Assembly (NCBI GenBank): GCA_018292915.2 | Contig: JACVVK020000085.1 | Span: 1,106,001-1,170,000, forward strand | Direction of reading: 5' to 3' | DNA from: Batillaria attramentaria | Lineage: Eukaryota > Mollusca > Gastropoda > Batillariidae | DNA length: 64,000 nucleotides | Program-made: the position numbers and the translations under genes | In this document: in pieces, positions 33,603 through 45,621 of the stretch | Layout of the letters: each line of letters starts with the position of its first letter | Numbering within the stretch: position 1 is the first letter of the stretch | The notes under the pieces: model-generated | The model's database searches: none | What the model was told of the DNA's origin: nothing | Seen by the model: the letters and a program-made list of their open reading frames with translations, nothing else

Positions 33603-34030
33603 CAGGGGCGCCGGAAGATGTTGGGGGGAGGGGGGGCAGAATCTCGGAGGGGGGAACGTTGCCCGAAGAAAGTGAAAAGCGGGGGGGGGGGGGGATCAAA
33701 TGCTGCGTAGACAAAAAAACCTTTACGAACCAGGACGTTGACCGAAAAAAGTGAAAAGCGAAAGGGGGGGGGGGGGGGGAAGCAATCAGAGGAGCGGACA
33801 GCCTTCGGTCCGCAAAAACAGAAGTTCTCTGTTGGATGGGATGAGGGAGAGAGCACTAAGAGGGGTAGGGGAAGAGGTAGGGGAGGGGGGGGGGCAAGAC
33901 CATGGCTTTGCCCCCCCTCTTGCCATAGTCACCTGATTTTCCAGGGGGGGCAAAAAGACACTCTTGCCCCCCCTGCTTGGGTACAGGGGGGACAGCTGCC
34001 CCCCCTGCCCCCCCGGTTCCGGCGCCCCTG
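33603..34030. mobile_element. Non-autonomous hAT-like element, 428 bp
   Basis: Terminal inverted repeats CAGGGGCGCCGGAA (33603-33616) and TTCCGGCGCCCCTG (34017-34030) are exact complements, and the CAGGG start is typical of hAT elements. The interior is G-run/C-run rich with no transposase. Flanking 8-mers (TTACTCTC / CTCTCTCT) match only partly, perhaps because the right side became a CT repeat. Confidence 0.7.
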
Positions 34031-34038
34031 CTCTCTCT

Positions 34039-34460
34039 CTCTCTCTCTTCCCGCTGTGACCGGTGTACCCCCCCCCCCCCCCATCTCGGGGAGCATCGCG
34101 TATTCTATGAATTTTTCATAATGCCCCTTTCCCCCCTTCTTTTCTACTTTATTCAACTCCAGGAATGTAAACACAGTACCGACAGTGTTAATCAACTGCG
34201 TACCATTCCATAATACCCTTCTCACTTAGGATGTGTAGCAGATAAGACTCATTATACAGATACTCTGTAGGAGCAGTGTGTACAGCTAGGAAGACCACAG
34301 ACGTCTAACCTAGCTAAGCTACCAACCTGTTAACCAACGTATCCTGTGTGTTCATACGGAATGAATTTAATTTCGTGCAGTTTGACCCCGTGTTTTGCAA
34401 CACCAGAACAGTTTTAACATAGAGTTCGTTTCACGACTGAGTTGGTTGAAGCAGTCGCTG
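34039..34460. other. No gene seen
   Basis: C-run at 34069-34082; otherwise plain sequence. Confidence 0.3.
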
Positions 34461-34480
34461 ATACACGACGCGGGTGCGAG

Positions 34481-34596
34481 GGTGGGTGTTTGGGGGTTTA
34501 ACGTCCTTTTCCACCACATAGGGTGATATCAAAGACGGGGCAACGATGAAAAAGCCAGCACAAATATTTGGCCCCAGCCGGGATTCGAACTCACGG
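34481..34596 (-). mobile_element. SINE-A, 5'-truncated at the B box, minus
   Basis: It runs from GGTGGGTGTTTGGGGGTTTA to GGGATTCGAACTCACGG. A 20-bp imperfect target duplication (ATACACGACGCGGGTGCGAG and relative) is at 34461-34480 and 34597-34616. Confidence 0.9.
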
Positions 34597-34649
34597 ATAC
34601 ACGACGCAGGCACGAGTAAACTCATTGTCTCATAACAGGTGTTGTGTGT

Positions 34650-35136
<487 letters not shown>

Positions 35137-35435
35137 ATGTTGGAGTCACTTCTTACACGGAGTCACGTTTCTCTAGCCAGAAATAACACGCTTACGTCAC
35201 TACGAACCGTCCTCTGACACCTGCTTTCCCATTTAGGAGAATTCATGTACATGTCCTACAAAAATAGCTTGTGTGAAAGGACCTGGCCCGTAGCTGTCAC
35301 CTCAAAACGTGTACACGTGCGACATTCACCGTCTTTCTTACCACGTATTTGTCAGAATGACAGAATGACATCCAAGCCTTCATGTTTATGTATCTAGTGA
35401 ACGTGCGTGTTTTCTTGTCTATCATGGGGTCGGCG
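35137..35435. other. No gene seen
   Basis: No recognisable coding or repeat signal. Confidence 0.3.
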
Positions 35436-35572
35436 GGTGGGTGTTTGTATCCACCATGTGTGGGTGATATCAAGGACGGGACAACGAATAAAAGACCAGC
35501 ACAAATATTTGGTCCCTGCCGGGATTCGAACTCACGACCCGAACACTGAAAGTCTGACGCTCTACTGTTCCT
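35436..35572 (-). mobile_element. SINE-A, diverged, minus
   Basis: GGTGGGTGTTTG, GGGTGATATCAAGGACGGGA, CACAAATATTTGGTCCCTGC, GGGATTCGAACTCACGACCC and GACGCTCTACTGTTC are recognisable. The 5' end is missing. Confidence 0.8.
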
Positions 35573-35765
35573 ATCTGTGATCTATCACGATAAATGAGCT
35601 TCATGGAAAGCTGTCGACTTCTATTACAAGGATTTGTTTTCAAAATAATTATTTAAAAAAAACCCGGCAACCATGAGCACCAAAAGATACGGTGACTATT
35701 AGAGAGTGATTGTAGATATGCAGGAAGCCGCTGAGGGAGGTATTAATGTATTAATTAATCTCTAT

Positions 35766-36295
35766 ACCTCAGGTATGTCATTGCTAAAATAATATCATCC
35801 CAGGATGAACTGCTATGTCATTGCTAAGAGAAGTCACAGCTAAGATCAGTCATTTCTAAGATCAGTCATTGCTGAGATCAGTCATTGCTAGGAAATGTCA
35901 TCGGTAAGACATGTCATTGCAAAGATATATATTTGCTAGGATATGTTATTGCTAAGACAAGTCATTGCTAAGAGAAGTCATTGCTAAGAAAAGTCATTGC
36001 TAAGATCATTCATTGCTAAGATCATTCATTGCTAAGATCAGTCATTGCTAAGATCAGTCATTGCTGAGATCAGTCATTGCTAGGAAATGTCAGTGCTAAG
36101 ATATATGGTTGCTAGGATGTGTTATTGCTGAGACAAGTCATTGCTAAGAGAAGTCATTACTAAGAGAAGTCACTACTAAGATCGGCCATTGCTAAGGTAA
36201 GTCTTTGGCTAAGATAGCTCATTACTAAGAGAAGTCATTGCTAAGATAGTTCATAGCTGAGACAGGTTATTACAAAGACATGACACTGCTAAGCT
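35766..36295. repeat. Degenerate 15-16 bp tandem repeat
   Basis: Units of the form GTCATTGCTAAGATCA are repeated some 30 times with variants (GCTGAGA, GCTAGGA, TACTAAG). No array of matching spacers, so not CRISPR. Confidence 0.85.
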
Positions 36296-36690
36296 ATGGT
36301 CCAAAATGAACGATCGGTCACTTCACCAAGGTTACGAGCGTTTCAAGGCAGCACATTCCTGCCACATGACACCACAATTTGCATGCAAAGATAAACACAG
36401 TCAAGGAGCTCTGAGGCAATCTCTAGGGAGATGACTGACGCAGCAGATATGCAGCGTCTGTCAGAACCACTTCTGTAAGTCCACTTGAAGTTCAAGCGTT
36501 ACTCATCCTAAATTACGCCACTTTTGTTTTTTAAAATGAGAGCTCCGACGATGGGTCTGCCTGACGGCGTGAATGGGTTGCTTAGTCATACTTTTCTGTA
36601 TGCATTTCACGGAGTGTTATGTAATTTACACGGCCATGCTTCACCGTCCATGGCTCCTCGTGGTAAGTTCACTGAGTTGGTCTTCTATTG
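36296..36690. other. No gene seen
   Basis: A plus frame opens near 36535 but has no domain or splice support. Confidence 0.3.
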
Positions 36691-36691
36691 T

Positions 36692-36950
36692 CATTTGCGA
36701 CCCGTTCTCGCGAAACGGACCGTAAGTCGCGCTAGGCCGAACGCCGCTGCAGGCGAAAAGAGTGCCGGGGGTCAGTATGGCCGCCTTGTGAGCAGCCAAC
36801 TTCAACTGCCGATATCTCTGTCAATTTTAGTAGTACAGTTTTCATTTTCATATTGAATTAAACTGCATAACCAGTAAATTGCAGTGATGTACATATCTCA
36901 AAATGGATAATTTTCGACATGGCCCCTTTTGTGAGAACGGGTCACATTTG
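36692..36950. mobile_element. MITE with ~22-bp imperfect inverted termini
   Basis: The left end GCGACCCGTTCTCGCGAAAC and the complement of the right end (GTGACCCGTTCTCACAAAAG) align with few mismatches. CATTTG occurs at both outer edges and may be the target duplication. Confidence 0.65.
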
Positions 36951-37112
36951 CAAAAAGGTTTTAAGCGTCATGGATTTGATAGGTACGTAGTCCCTGTTTT
37001 TCCCAGATGACGATACTCTTCACTCATGCAGGACATTTTGCGCACTGGTTTCCCGGGCCGTAGCAGTCCAGATGTTTCGAATATATTTGTAGTAAACCTT
37101 TCTCATATATTT

Positions 37113-37291
37113 GGGGAGCCGGGGGTAGCCGAATGGTAGAGCGTTGGACTCTCAATGCTCGGGTCGTGAGTTCGATTTCCTAGCTGGGGCCAAAAATTTG
37201 TACTGGCCTCTTTCTCGTTGGCCCGTCTTTGAAATTACCCCTACGTGGCGGAAAAGGACGTTAAACTCCAAAACACCTCCCCCCTCCACCC
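37113..37291 (+). mobile_element. SINE-A, full-length
   Basis: All blocks are present. The target duplication CTCATATATTT / CTCATACATTT is at 37102-37112 and 37292-37302. Confidence 0.9.
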
Positions 37292-37302
37292 CTCATACAT
37301 TT

Positions 37303-37916
37303 CTTACTCATTTCTAGTGTCATGTCATGTATAGTTATGTGTTTGTGGTCAGTTCACTCAGTTGATGGCCTTGTAATTTCGCATCCAACCCCCACTGGGG
37401 CCCAGTTGGGTATGAGCTAGGCTCTGGTTTCGTGGGTTCCAGCAGCACAGTTACGGTGGAGAAATTTGCAGTTAATCTTTCTAACATATCTTACTCTTTT
37501 TGTGTCTCCACGAGTGGAGTCAGGTCGTTCAATCGATTGAGCCATTCCAGATCCAAAGGACCTGTCAAGTCAAGTCAAGTCAAGTCAAGTCAAGTCAAAA
37601 TACTTTACTTATCCCCGTAGGGCAATTCATGCGGGCGAGCATAGGACACATGAAGTTAAGATCACTAATCTTTCATTCCCTCAGCAGTATCTATTTTAAA
37701 CTCATGACTGTGTTTACTGCCCGTCCCCAGTATGTATAGATTTTATTTGTTGAGATTTTCAAAACTGTGCTTACTTAGCTGTGTCATGTCCGCTATGCCC
37801 TTGCCATCTTTTAGTTTAGATTTCTTAGTTTAGTTGCATAGTATTAGACTTGGACATCACACATTACTTTAGGATCTGTGTTTAATATGTATGGATTTGT
37901 ATGTCTAGATAAATTA
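37303..37916. repeat. No gene seen; (AGTCA)n array at 37565-37598
   Basis: A pentamer array CAAGT precedes AATACTTTACTTATCCCCGT and AGGGCAATTCAT, a retroposon-tail-like motif. Confidence 0.6.
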
Positions 37917-38220
<304 letters not shown>

Positions 38221-39053
38221 CCCGCACTTGGTGACTACCGGAGAATTATAAGCATGAGGCAACTGATAAAAAAAACAAAAAAACCATCACAGCCAAGTAT
38301 CACAAGCAGCCCACACCTGGGCGCGATTCTTGGCAGTTGAAATCACCCAGGCAGTGAGGTGGATAAAAGACATTTAAAAATAAGAAAAGACAACCAACAA
38401 CCGTGTGTGCGTGCATGATGCACTCATATGCTGAGACTCTTATCATCTTTAGTTCGTTTTTCTCTTTTCTTTGTCTTAAAAAAAAGTTTTCTTCCTTGTT
38501 TTATCTGTTGTGCTGTAACCCGTTGTGTATTCTCATGCCGCAAACCGAACTGTCATAAACATTTATTGTCCCTAATGAAAATGAAAGAGAAAAAGTTCAT
38601 TTTCTTGTGCGGAGCTTGTCAAAAGATAGGCGCTATATAGACGCTACATTCTTCTTCTTCTTATCATTATTATAGCAATGACATGATGCTTTTTTTTCTT
38701 CTTTCATCCAGGAAGGTGACTTCAAAGGTAGGACCCCGGAAAAGGGTCTGTACAGATTTTTTACACCGTTGCTTCGCAAGTCTGACACTACAGCCTTCTA
38801 ACCGAGAGCCCAACTCTTATCTGTTGACCTGAGCTATCGCGGCACCCGTCACAGCAGTGAAAGATGGTCAGAGCAGAACAACACGCCAGTGAAAAGGAAG
38901 CAGACGACGCTTTCCCCGGTGTATATTTATTTTTTGTGAGGAAAACGCCATCACTTACCGTCGTCATTCAGGTCAGGAATGACGCCAGGACTAAGCCCGG
39001 CAAGTTAACATGTCATGTGCTCTTAATCCACACAGGTGTTTATGCAGTGTTAT
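38221..39053. other. No gene seen
   Basis: A LINE-like tail GATAGGCGCTATATAGACGC with CTT repeats is at about 38622-38662. Confidence 0.35.
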
Positions 39054-39064
39054 CTGTCACATCA

Positions 39065-39209
39065 GGACTTCTAATGCTCGGGTCGTGAGTTTGTATCCCG
39101 GCTGGGGCCAAATATTTATGCTGGCTTTTTCATAGTTGCCCCCGCCTTTGATATCACCCGTATGTGGTGGAAAAGAACGTTAAACTCCCAAACACATACC
39201 CACCCCACC
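39065..39209 (+). mobile_element. SINE-A, 5'-truncated between A and B boxes
   Basis: It starts GACTTCTAATGCTCGGG. The target duplication CTGTCACATCA is at 39054-39064 and 39210-39220. Confidence 0.9.
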
Positions 39210-39589
39210 CTGTCACATCAGTCCTGTTCCAAAGACCGCAAATGTAGTCAAGTTTCCAACTCAATTTCTGTTTCTTACAGAATAGTTTTGTGTAATTAAA
39301 AGTTTTAGTGACTCACAGCAGAAGCATTTTGTATTCTAAGGACCTCGCGTGAATTGGATAGTGATAGTGACAGTGCGTGTTGAGTATGAAGGTCAAACTG
39401 TATGAAAGATAATTATGTTGTTGCTGTTGTTGTTGCTGCTGTTGTTGTTGATGTTGTTTTCATTTCGTTTCTTACTACTTCATTGTCACTTTCGGGAAAT
39501 TTAGGCTGCTTCCCCCGGGGGAAGCGCGTCGCAGCGATGCAGCGCAACCCAATATCTATCCTATTCGTTTTTTTCGATTTTGCTTCGCG

Positions 39590-39746
39590 GGGGGGGGGGG
39601 GGGGGGGGGCGGATAACCCGGAGAGAAACCCCCAACGAGCAACCCAGGAAATACTGGTATCACATATCACAAGCTCCACCTGGGCTCGAACCGTGACACC
39701 GAGGACGGCCGTTTAGTAGCTCTACCCATTAGACCACCACTCACCC

Positions 39747-39748
<2 letters not shown>
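39590..39748 (-). mobile_element. Probable tRNA-derived SINE head, diverged
   Basis: On minus: GGTGAGTGGTGGTCTAATGG (A-box-like), GGTTCGAGCCCAGGTGG (B-box-like), then GGGTTTCTCTCCGGGTTATC, resembling the SINE-B core. A G-run and GTT repeats flank it. Confidence 0.5.
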
Positions 39749-39778
<30 letters not shown>

Positions 39779-39950
39779 TTTTCATTAAAGCTGGCTGTCT
39801 CACGTTTGTCCGAGGGAATTTCATAACCGTCATTGAACTCGTCGATCCTTTGCTTAGATAATAAAATCTCGCTAGAGAGGATTCAATTAATTTGAAGACA
39901 ACCGCTTCAGCAAGATTCTGCCTCCCAAATATTTTTCAGACCATGCATTC

Positions 39951-40037
<87 letters not shown>

Positions 40038-40717
40038 ATCAGAATCAGAATTGTTTATTGATAGGCCTTAGGCGCACTCAAAGTTAAGAGTGGCATCCAG
40101 GCATTCTTATACACATCAATACTTGTACAAAAAAATAACCAAAGTGCAAAATAAACATATGTATATTAACTCAGCTGAGCAATTGTTGTCTTTTTCTTAC
40201 AGCTGTTCTTAACTGTATAATAGTTACTTGAGGCCATTAACAGAGAGAGAGAGAGAGAGGGGGGGGGGGGTTGGGGAGTGGGGGGACGAAACCTTTATGC
40301 ACTAATGTTTGTTACAAGCAATATCCTGCAAGAACGTTTCCTTCCTGGCCAACTTATTTGCACTAACGTGTGAGATAAACAAGCACCACCATATACGTGT
40401 CCTTCCTGACTACCTTCTACGCGTTATGCAAAACAGTCGGAACTGGCAGTTTTAACTGTCTGGGCTTCTAAATTTTATGTGCAAGTACACCCTCTGCGCC
40501 ATCGCGAAAGGTCTGCAAAGGCGGCAGCACTCGTGCACATTCGCTTTGGTGAGTCACGTGACAGTTTGTGTGGACGCTTGATTTAAGTGAATGTACTTCA
40601 ACTACACAGGGCGTTTAAGTTAGAACTCTTCGTGCAGAGTTGGTCAGATGACTGGTTGTTCATTAGTTTGACGTCTTTGTCTGTCACTGGCTTCACGACG
40701 GGGCAACCCAGACGGGT
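39749..40717. repeat. No gene seen; (GT)n(GA)n at 39954-40037 and other tracts
   Basis: It also has (GTT)n before 39780, an AATCAGAATTGTTTATTGAT tail-like motif at about 40045, and GA/G runs at 40242-40270. Confidence 0.6.
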
Positions 40718-40850
40718 GGGTGGAGTGGGTGTTTGAGGGTTTAACGTCCTTTTCCACCACACACGGGTTAATATCAAAGACGGGGCAATGATGAAAAAGC
40801 CAGTACAAATATCTAGCCCCAGCCGGGATACGAACTCACGACCCGAGCAT
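40718..40850 (-). mobile_element. SINE-A, 5'-truncated, minus
   Basis: GTTTAACGTCCTTTTCCACC, GATGAAAAAGCCAGTACAAA and AGCCGGGATACGAACTCACG are present. It ends near CCCGAGCATGACGG. Confidence 0.85.
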
Positions 40851-40995
40851 GACGGGTTCTCCAGCCGGGGTTCGAAGCTTGTACCACGATCAACCTCAGC
40901 TTTGGCAGTCCGATACTCATCCAGGAGACAGAAGTGAAATCAATCATTATTTTACAAGGATACAAGATTAAGAAAGCTGTCATGTCGTCATGCGG

Positions 40996-41067
<72 letters not shown>

Positions 41068-41133
41068 GTATAATGGGTATTAAAACAGAAAGAATGACAA
41101 TGAAAACAAAAGAAGAATACGATGAGCGCGCGC

Positions 41134-41180
<47 letters not shown>

Positions 41181-41353
41181 TGTGTCTGTGTGTCTGTGTC
41201 TGTGTGTCTGTGTCTGTGTCTGTGTGTGCGCACGCGCTCGACGCATTCGCCATGTATTCCGCGAATGTTCAAGACTCAGTTTTAAACATGTTTGCCTTGA
41301 AAATTCTCCATAGAAAGACAACAGTACATAGTGCGGAGGGCAACGTCCCCCTC

Positions 41354-41403
<50 letters not shown>

Positions 41404-41870
41404 CTCTCGTTAATGTTGTGTGACTCATACTTCCGCTCCTTTTTGTGCAGTCGTGACGAAGGAAGAACACGCTCTAACAGACACGAAACGCATACTATTA
41501 TGCCAATGAGCAGACTGTAAATTAAGAAGAACCGGTCTCAATTTCCGACAAAAGTTGATTTACAGAGGAAACGGGCAAGGAGCACCACAGGTAAAGTACG
41601 CATAATCCGTCATTTCATGTTTCTCTTGACACTCCAAGTCACGATGCTACAAAAACTCAAATTTTGTATGTCCCCCGGCTACTCCCCCCCCCCTCCCCAA
41701 CTCTCCCCCACCCCTCCCAACCCCCTTCGTTTCACCCGTCTGTCCATTCTTTTCAACTAAGAAAAACAAAAATTAATTCAAAAGCAAATACATCTTTACT
41801 AACCTAAATGGGGAATTCAGTCGTGGTGGGCATAAGACGAACAAGCAGGCAATGCATGCAACATAAAATG

Positions 41871-41948
<78 letters not shown>

Positions 41949-42185
41949 ATCAGATAAAGATATCTGTTGTCAACCATGTGCATCATTCAACATAGCTATT
42001 AAAGTTACACAACATACACATCCATCCCATTCTTCCTGTACGATACGACCTTTTCTTTATAAAGAAATAAGTAGAAATGCTGCTGATTGCTACATTTTAT
42101 ATTTACCGTTGCAGATGCCTTGATAGGCGCTTGAATTTTTTTAAAGAGAGTTCAAGAATCGATATTTTGTCGAAAAATATAGGTT
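40851..42185. repeat. No gene seen; four large microsatellites
   Basis: (AC)n at 40996-41066, (GT)n with CTGTGT variants at 41130-41230, (CT)n at 41365-41400 and (CA)n at 41874-41945. Confidence 0.8.
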
Positions 42186-42199
42186 CCATGTAAACGGAG

Positions 42200-42366
42200 G
42201 GTGGGTGGGTGTTTGGGGGTTTAACGTCCTTTTCCACCACATAGGGTGATATCAAAGACGGGGCAACGATGAAAAAGCCAGCACAAATATTTGGCCCCAG
42301 CCGGGATCGAACTCACGACCCGAGCATTAGAAGTCCAATGCTCTACCATTCGACCACCCCGGCTCC
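42200..42366 (-). mobile_element. SINE-A, full-length, minus
   Basis: All blocks are intact, including the A-box end CCCCGGCTCC. A perfect 14-bp target duplication, CCATGTAAACGGAG, is at 42186-42199 and 42367-42380. Confidence 0.95.
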
Positions 42367-42419
42367 CCATGTAAACGGAGATGCAGCATGGTTCTGGCAA
42401 CATTGGCAACTGTATAATA

Positions 42420-42815
42420 AAAATAAAAATAATAATAATAATAATGTATAGGCGCTTCACCCAATTTCATGAATCGGTTCAAAGCACCGCGAACTGAACC
42501 CAACACCCACGCTTATGTGAATCACACGAATTCTCTCACACACTGGACATAAACACATTACAGTCACGTGGTGCGAAGGGTTAGTTCAGCTATTTAAATT
42601 TCGGAATTTAGAATTGCATTTATTTTTCAAATTTGGTTGGCTGAACATTTCCAAAGCCGAGGGGGAGGAAGCCGGAGTACCCGGAGAGAGCCCCCGACGA
42701 TCGGCCCGAATGAGCGGTGCCACATAAGAGATGGAAAAATTCTTTGCCCCGAGTGGGACTCGAACCCCTGACTTCTCGCATTGGTCTCTTAACCACCAGA
42801 CCACCGACCGACCGT
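42420..42815 (-). mobile_element. SINE-B, full-length, minus
   Basis: (AAT)n tail, CACCGCGAACTGAACCC, TTACAGTCACGTGGTGCGAA, GCTGAACATTTCCAAAGC, CCGGAGTACCCGGAGAGAGC, GGACTCGAACCCCTGAC (B box) and TCTTAACCACCAGACCACC (A box). Confidence 0.85.
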
Positions 42816-43090
42816 TTTGTTTTAGACTAGTAAACGCCTATTGCGTCTGTCATGACCTGTTTAGTTCAAGCATTAGTATGCTACTACTGCCATCATCATC
42901 ATCCGGTCTGCCATAGGCTTTTACGCCTTACAATTATGTACACTGCGTTTCACACTGTACTTTGTCAATGTCATTGTTTTTCGTTCGTCTGTGTTCCGGC
43001 TGAAAACTGTACCATGAGTTGTGTTAGAGTATTTGTGAGAGCGTCACGAAATTCTTTTGAACCCTGTATAGACAGAAAGGCAGGTATACA
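42816..43090. other. No gene seen
   Basis: Short unsupported frames only. Confidence 0.3.
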
Positions 43091-43097
43091 GGATGGG

Positions 43098-43220
43098 GTG
43101 GATGGGTGGGTGTTTGGAAGTTTAACGTCCTTTTCCACAATGTATGGGTGATATGAAAGACGGGGCGACGAGAAAAAGGCCAGCACAAATATTTGGCCCC
43201 AGTCGGGATTCGAACTCACA
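43098..43220 (-). mobile_element. SINE-A, 5'-truncated at the B box, minus
   Basis: From GGTGGATGGGTGGGTGTTTG to GGGATTCGAACTCACA. AGAC tetramers follow directly (43221-43247), so the target duplication cannot be read safely. Confidence 0.85.
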
Positions 43221-43290
43221 AGACAGACAGACAGACAGACAGACAGAATCTATTTTGCGAGGACGACAGATACATACATACATAGACGGA

Positions 43291-43376
43291 AGGTGGGTGG
43301 GTGTTTGGGGGTTTAATGTCCTTTTCCACCGCATACGGGTGATATCAAAGACGGGGCAACGATGAAAAAGCCAGCA
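43291..43376 (-). mobile_element. SINE-A 3' fragment, minus
   Basis: Only the tail and body are present (to GATGAAAAAGCCAGCA). A perfect 14-bp target duplication, CATACATAGACGGA, is at 43277-43290 and 43377-43390. Confidence 0.9.
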
Positions 43377-43390
43377 CATACATAGACGGA

Positions 43391-44679
43391 CAGATACCAA
43401 ATATGTAGATGCATGGATAACAGTTGAATTGGAAATTGCAAAATGTCCGACTAAAAAAAAAAAAAAAAAGGCTGGTGGCGTACTCCTCATGATTTATAAG
43501 GTCTGAAAGTCTGCGGGAGACAGTTTAATGCTGCGCTGTCTCCATCAGCAAAGCTTACATCATCTGACAGGTACATGTTACTCAACGTCAGCCAACTATG
43601 TCTGTGAAAAGATTGCGTGACGGTTTCAGAACACGTGCAAGGCTCTGACAAGGTTGACAAGCGTGACGCGTGATGTAACAAAACAAAAACATGTCCGCTC
43701 TGAGACTGACCTAAACATATTCCAACACGCAGAGCAGAGACGCTATCAATTCTGAGACTGACGTAAACAAGAAATCGTGACATCACAATGATAGTCATTT
43801 TTAGTGTCAATGTCATTAATTGTAATGTCTGGCTTTCAGGCCGACGTGTGATAGTGTGGAATTTAAAATCTGACCTGGTTAGATGTTGTTTTGCGTTGTA
43901 TTTTCGTGCCTCGCAATGTTTGCGCACGCACGCACAGACACACACACACACAGTTTTTTTTAGACTCAATAATACACTTACACTGAGTTACCGCAGTGTT
44001 CACCTACCCCATCCAACTCACAACAGGGCAAGGGAGACAACTCTTGTTTTGCCCTGTATGTGTCCCTGCTGGCACCCAGGTATAGCCTGGAACATTATGT
44101 TTGCCATGTTCAGCAAAGAAACGCCAAACGATTCGCACGCACGCACACAAACCCCTGCCATTAACTTTGTAATAAGTTGGAAACATATTGATTTTCTCTG
44201 CTGAACAGATAAAAGAAAGTCTACCCATCCTACAGAGGGGCGCCATCGGGACTACACACCAGGCAAGAAACAAGTTGTCACCCTTGCACAGTCCAGCTGA
44301 TTCACCATTGCGCAGATGGGCGGAAGGGATATAACTCTTTGAACGCACAACGATTTTCGGAATTTTGTGTGTGTGTAATCACAAAAATAGACAGAAATAT
44401 CACTGTGCAACGGCCCGAACCATGTATCATTATCTAACATCTTAAAATCCACAAAAGATGATGTTGTCTTCCACACTTCTCTTGTTGTTGTTAAGTTGTT
44501 TGCTGGCAGCTCGTTCAAATTCAGTTAGAGTTCAGAAAGAATATCTTGGACACAACTCTTCCATGTTCTTCTAGATATTTCTACACAATTTGTTTTCGAC
44601 GTAGTTCAGTTTTTTCATGCTCGACTTCCTTTCTAAACTGCGACTAGGAATGACCCAGCTTCAAACAAACGATTTTAGG
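43391..44679. other. Downstream region of the sulfotransferase; no other gene seen
   Basis: Poly-A at 43453-43469. The 3' UTR of the sulfotransferase would lie here, but no close poly(A) signal was identified. Confidence 0.35.
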
Positions 44680-45621
44680 TCACCCAATGACGCCAAACGC
44701 TTGAACCCTTCCCGTATCTTCTGCTCGACCAGGTCGAAAGCGTCTGTACTGCTGACCCAGTTTATACGATCGTCCAGCTCGCTCGAGCAGGTAAGTCTGC
44801 ATTTCCAGCTCCGTGATCTTCATCAGTCGACATTCTCTCGCCGTCACTAAAAACTTCTCGTTCCAAGCGGAGTCATTTACGACGAGACAATCCCAAACTG
44901 AAACGACTCCGGCACAAAAGTCTGCAACGTCTCTCTGGATTTCTCTAAAGTGTCGGACCTCGTTGAAGAAGTCTGGGCCGTAGGCGAGAACTTCTCCCCA
45001 GAACCGCTTGTAGAAATGGTCGTACACGAGCACGTCCGCCATCTGCTGTTGTCTGAAGCGCTGGCGGTCCTCTGGTGAAAGCGGCACGTGAGTTTCGCTT
45101 TTCCGAGCGTTTTTCTTCTTGTAAAGAATGTCCTTCATCGCGAGGCAAGCTTTCCTCTTAAGTAACACCAGGGACTCGTCAAAATATTCCACGACGAGCA
45201 CGAGGTCTAAGTCTTGCTCCAGTTTATCGATATGCGATCCTACGGCCCGTGGGTCGTGCTGGAGAGCAGGCTCAAGGCCTGTGTCCGCCGACATAGAGTT
45301 GAAATACTCCGGTTTCGTCCTGTCCAGAAGCCCCGGGTGTTGAAGGATCAGTGCCACAGCCTGCCTGACGTCCGACAGACCAAATCTTCGCGCGATGTTG
45401 CCAGCAATGCCGTAGTAGAACAAACTGGAAATGAAGCGCTCCTCTGGGTCCCGCATGATGGCGAAATAGAACGTGTCGCGGGGCATGAGTCGTTGAATTG
45501 CCTGGCGGTTGAAGATCATGTGGTTTAACATCACATGAAATCGTTCGCCAGGGGGCGCTGGAAACACGCTCTTATGGGTGATGACTCCCTCGAAATAGTT
45601 GAACCGTATCGTTCCAGGCAC
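44680..45621 (-). CDS. Sulfotransferase terminal exon (catalytic domain)
   Basis: It starts after CACTGCAG at 45621 and ends with TGA at 44682-44680; 313 residues. It holds the 3'-PSB motif and the EYFDESLVLL block. No frameshift or stop was seen. Confidence 0.88.
   Translation of the reverse strand: MPGTIRFNYFEGVITHKSVFPAPPGERFHVMLNHMIFNRQAIQRLMPRDTFYFAIMRDPEERFISSLFYYGIAGNIARRFGLSDVRQAVALILQHPGLLDRTKPEYFNSMSADTGLEPALQHDPRAVGSHIDKLEQDLDLVLVVEYFDESLVLLKRKACLAMKDILYKKKNARKSETHVPLSPEDRQRFRQQQMADVLVYDHFYKRFWGEVLAYGPDFFNEVRHFREIQRDVADFCAGVVSVWDCLVVNDSAWNEKFLVTARECRLMKITELEMQTYLLERAGRSYKLGQQYRRFRPGRAEDTGRVQAFGVIG

Noticed and set aside
36524..36856. 110-codon plus-strand frame
   Set aside because: Half lies inside the MITE at 36692-36950, and no domain is visible.
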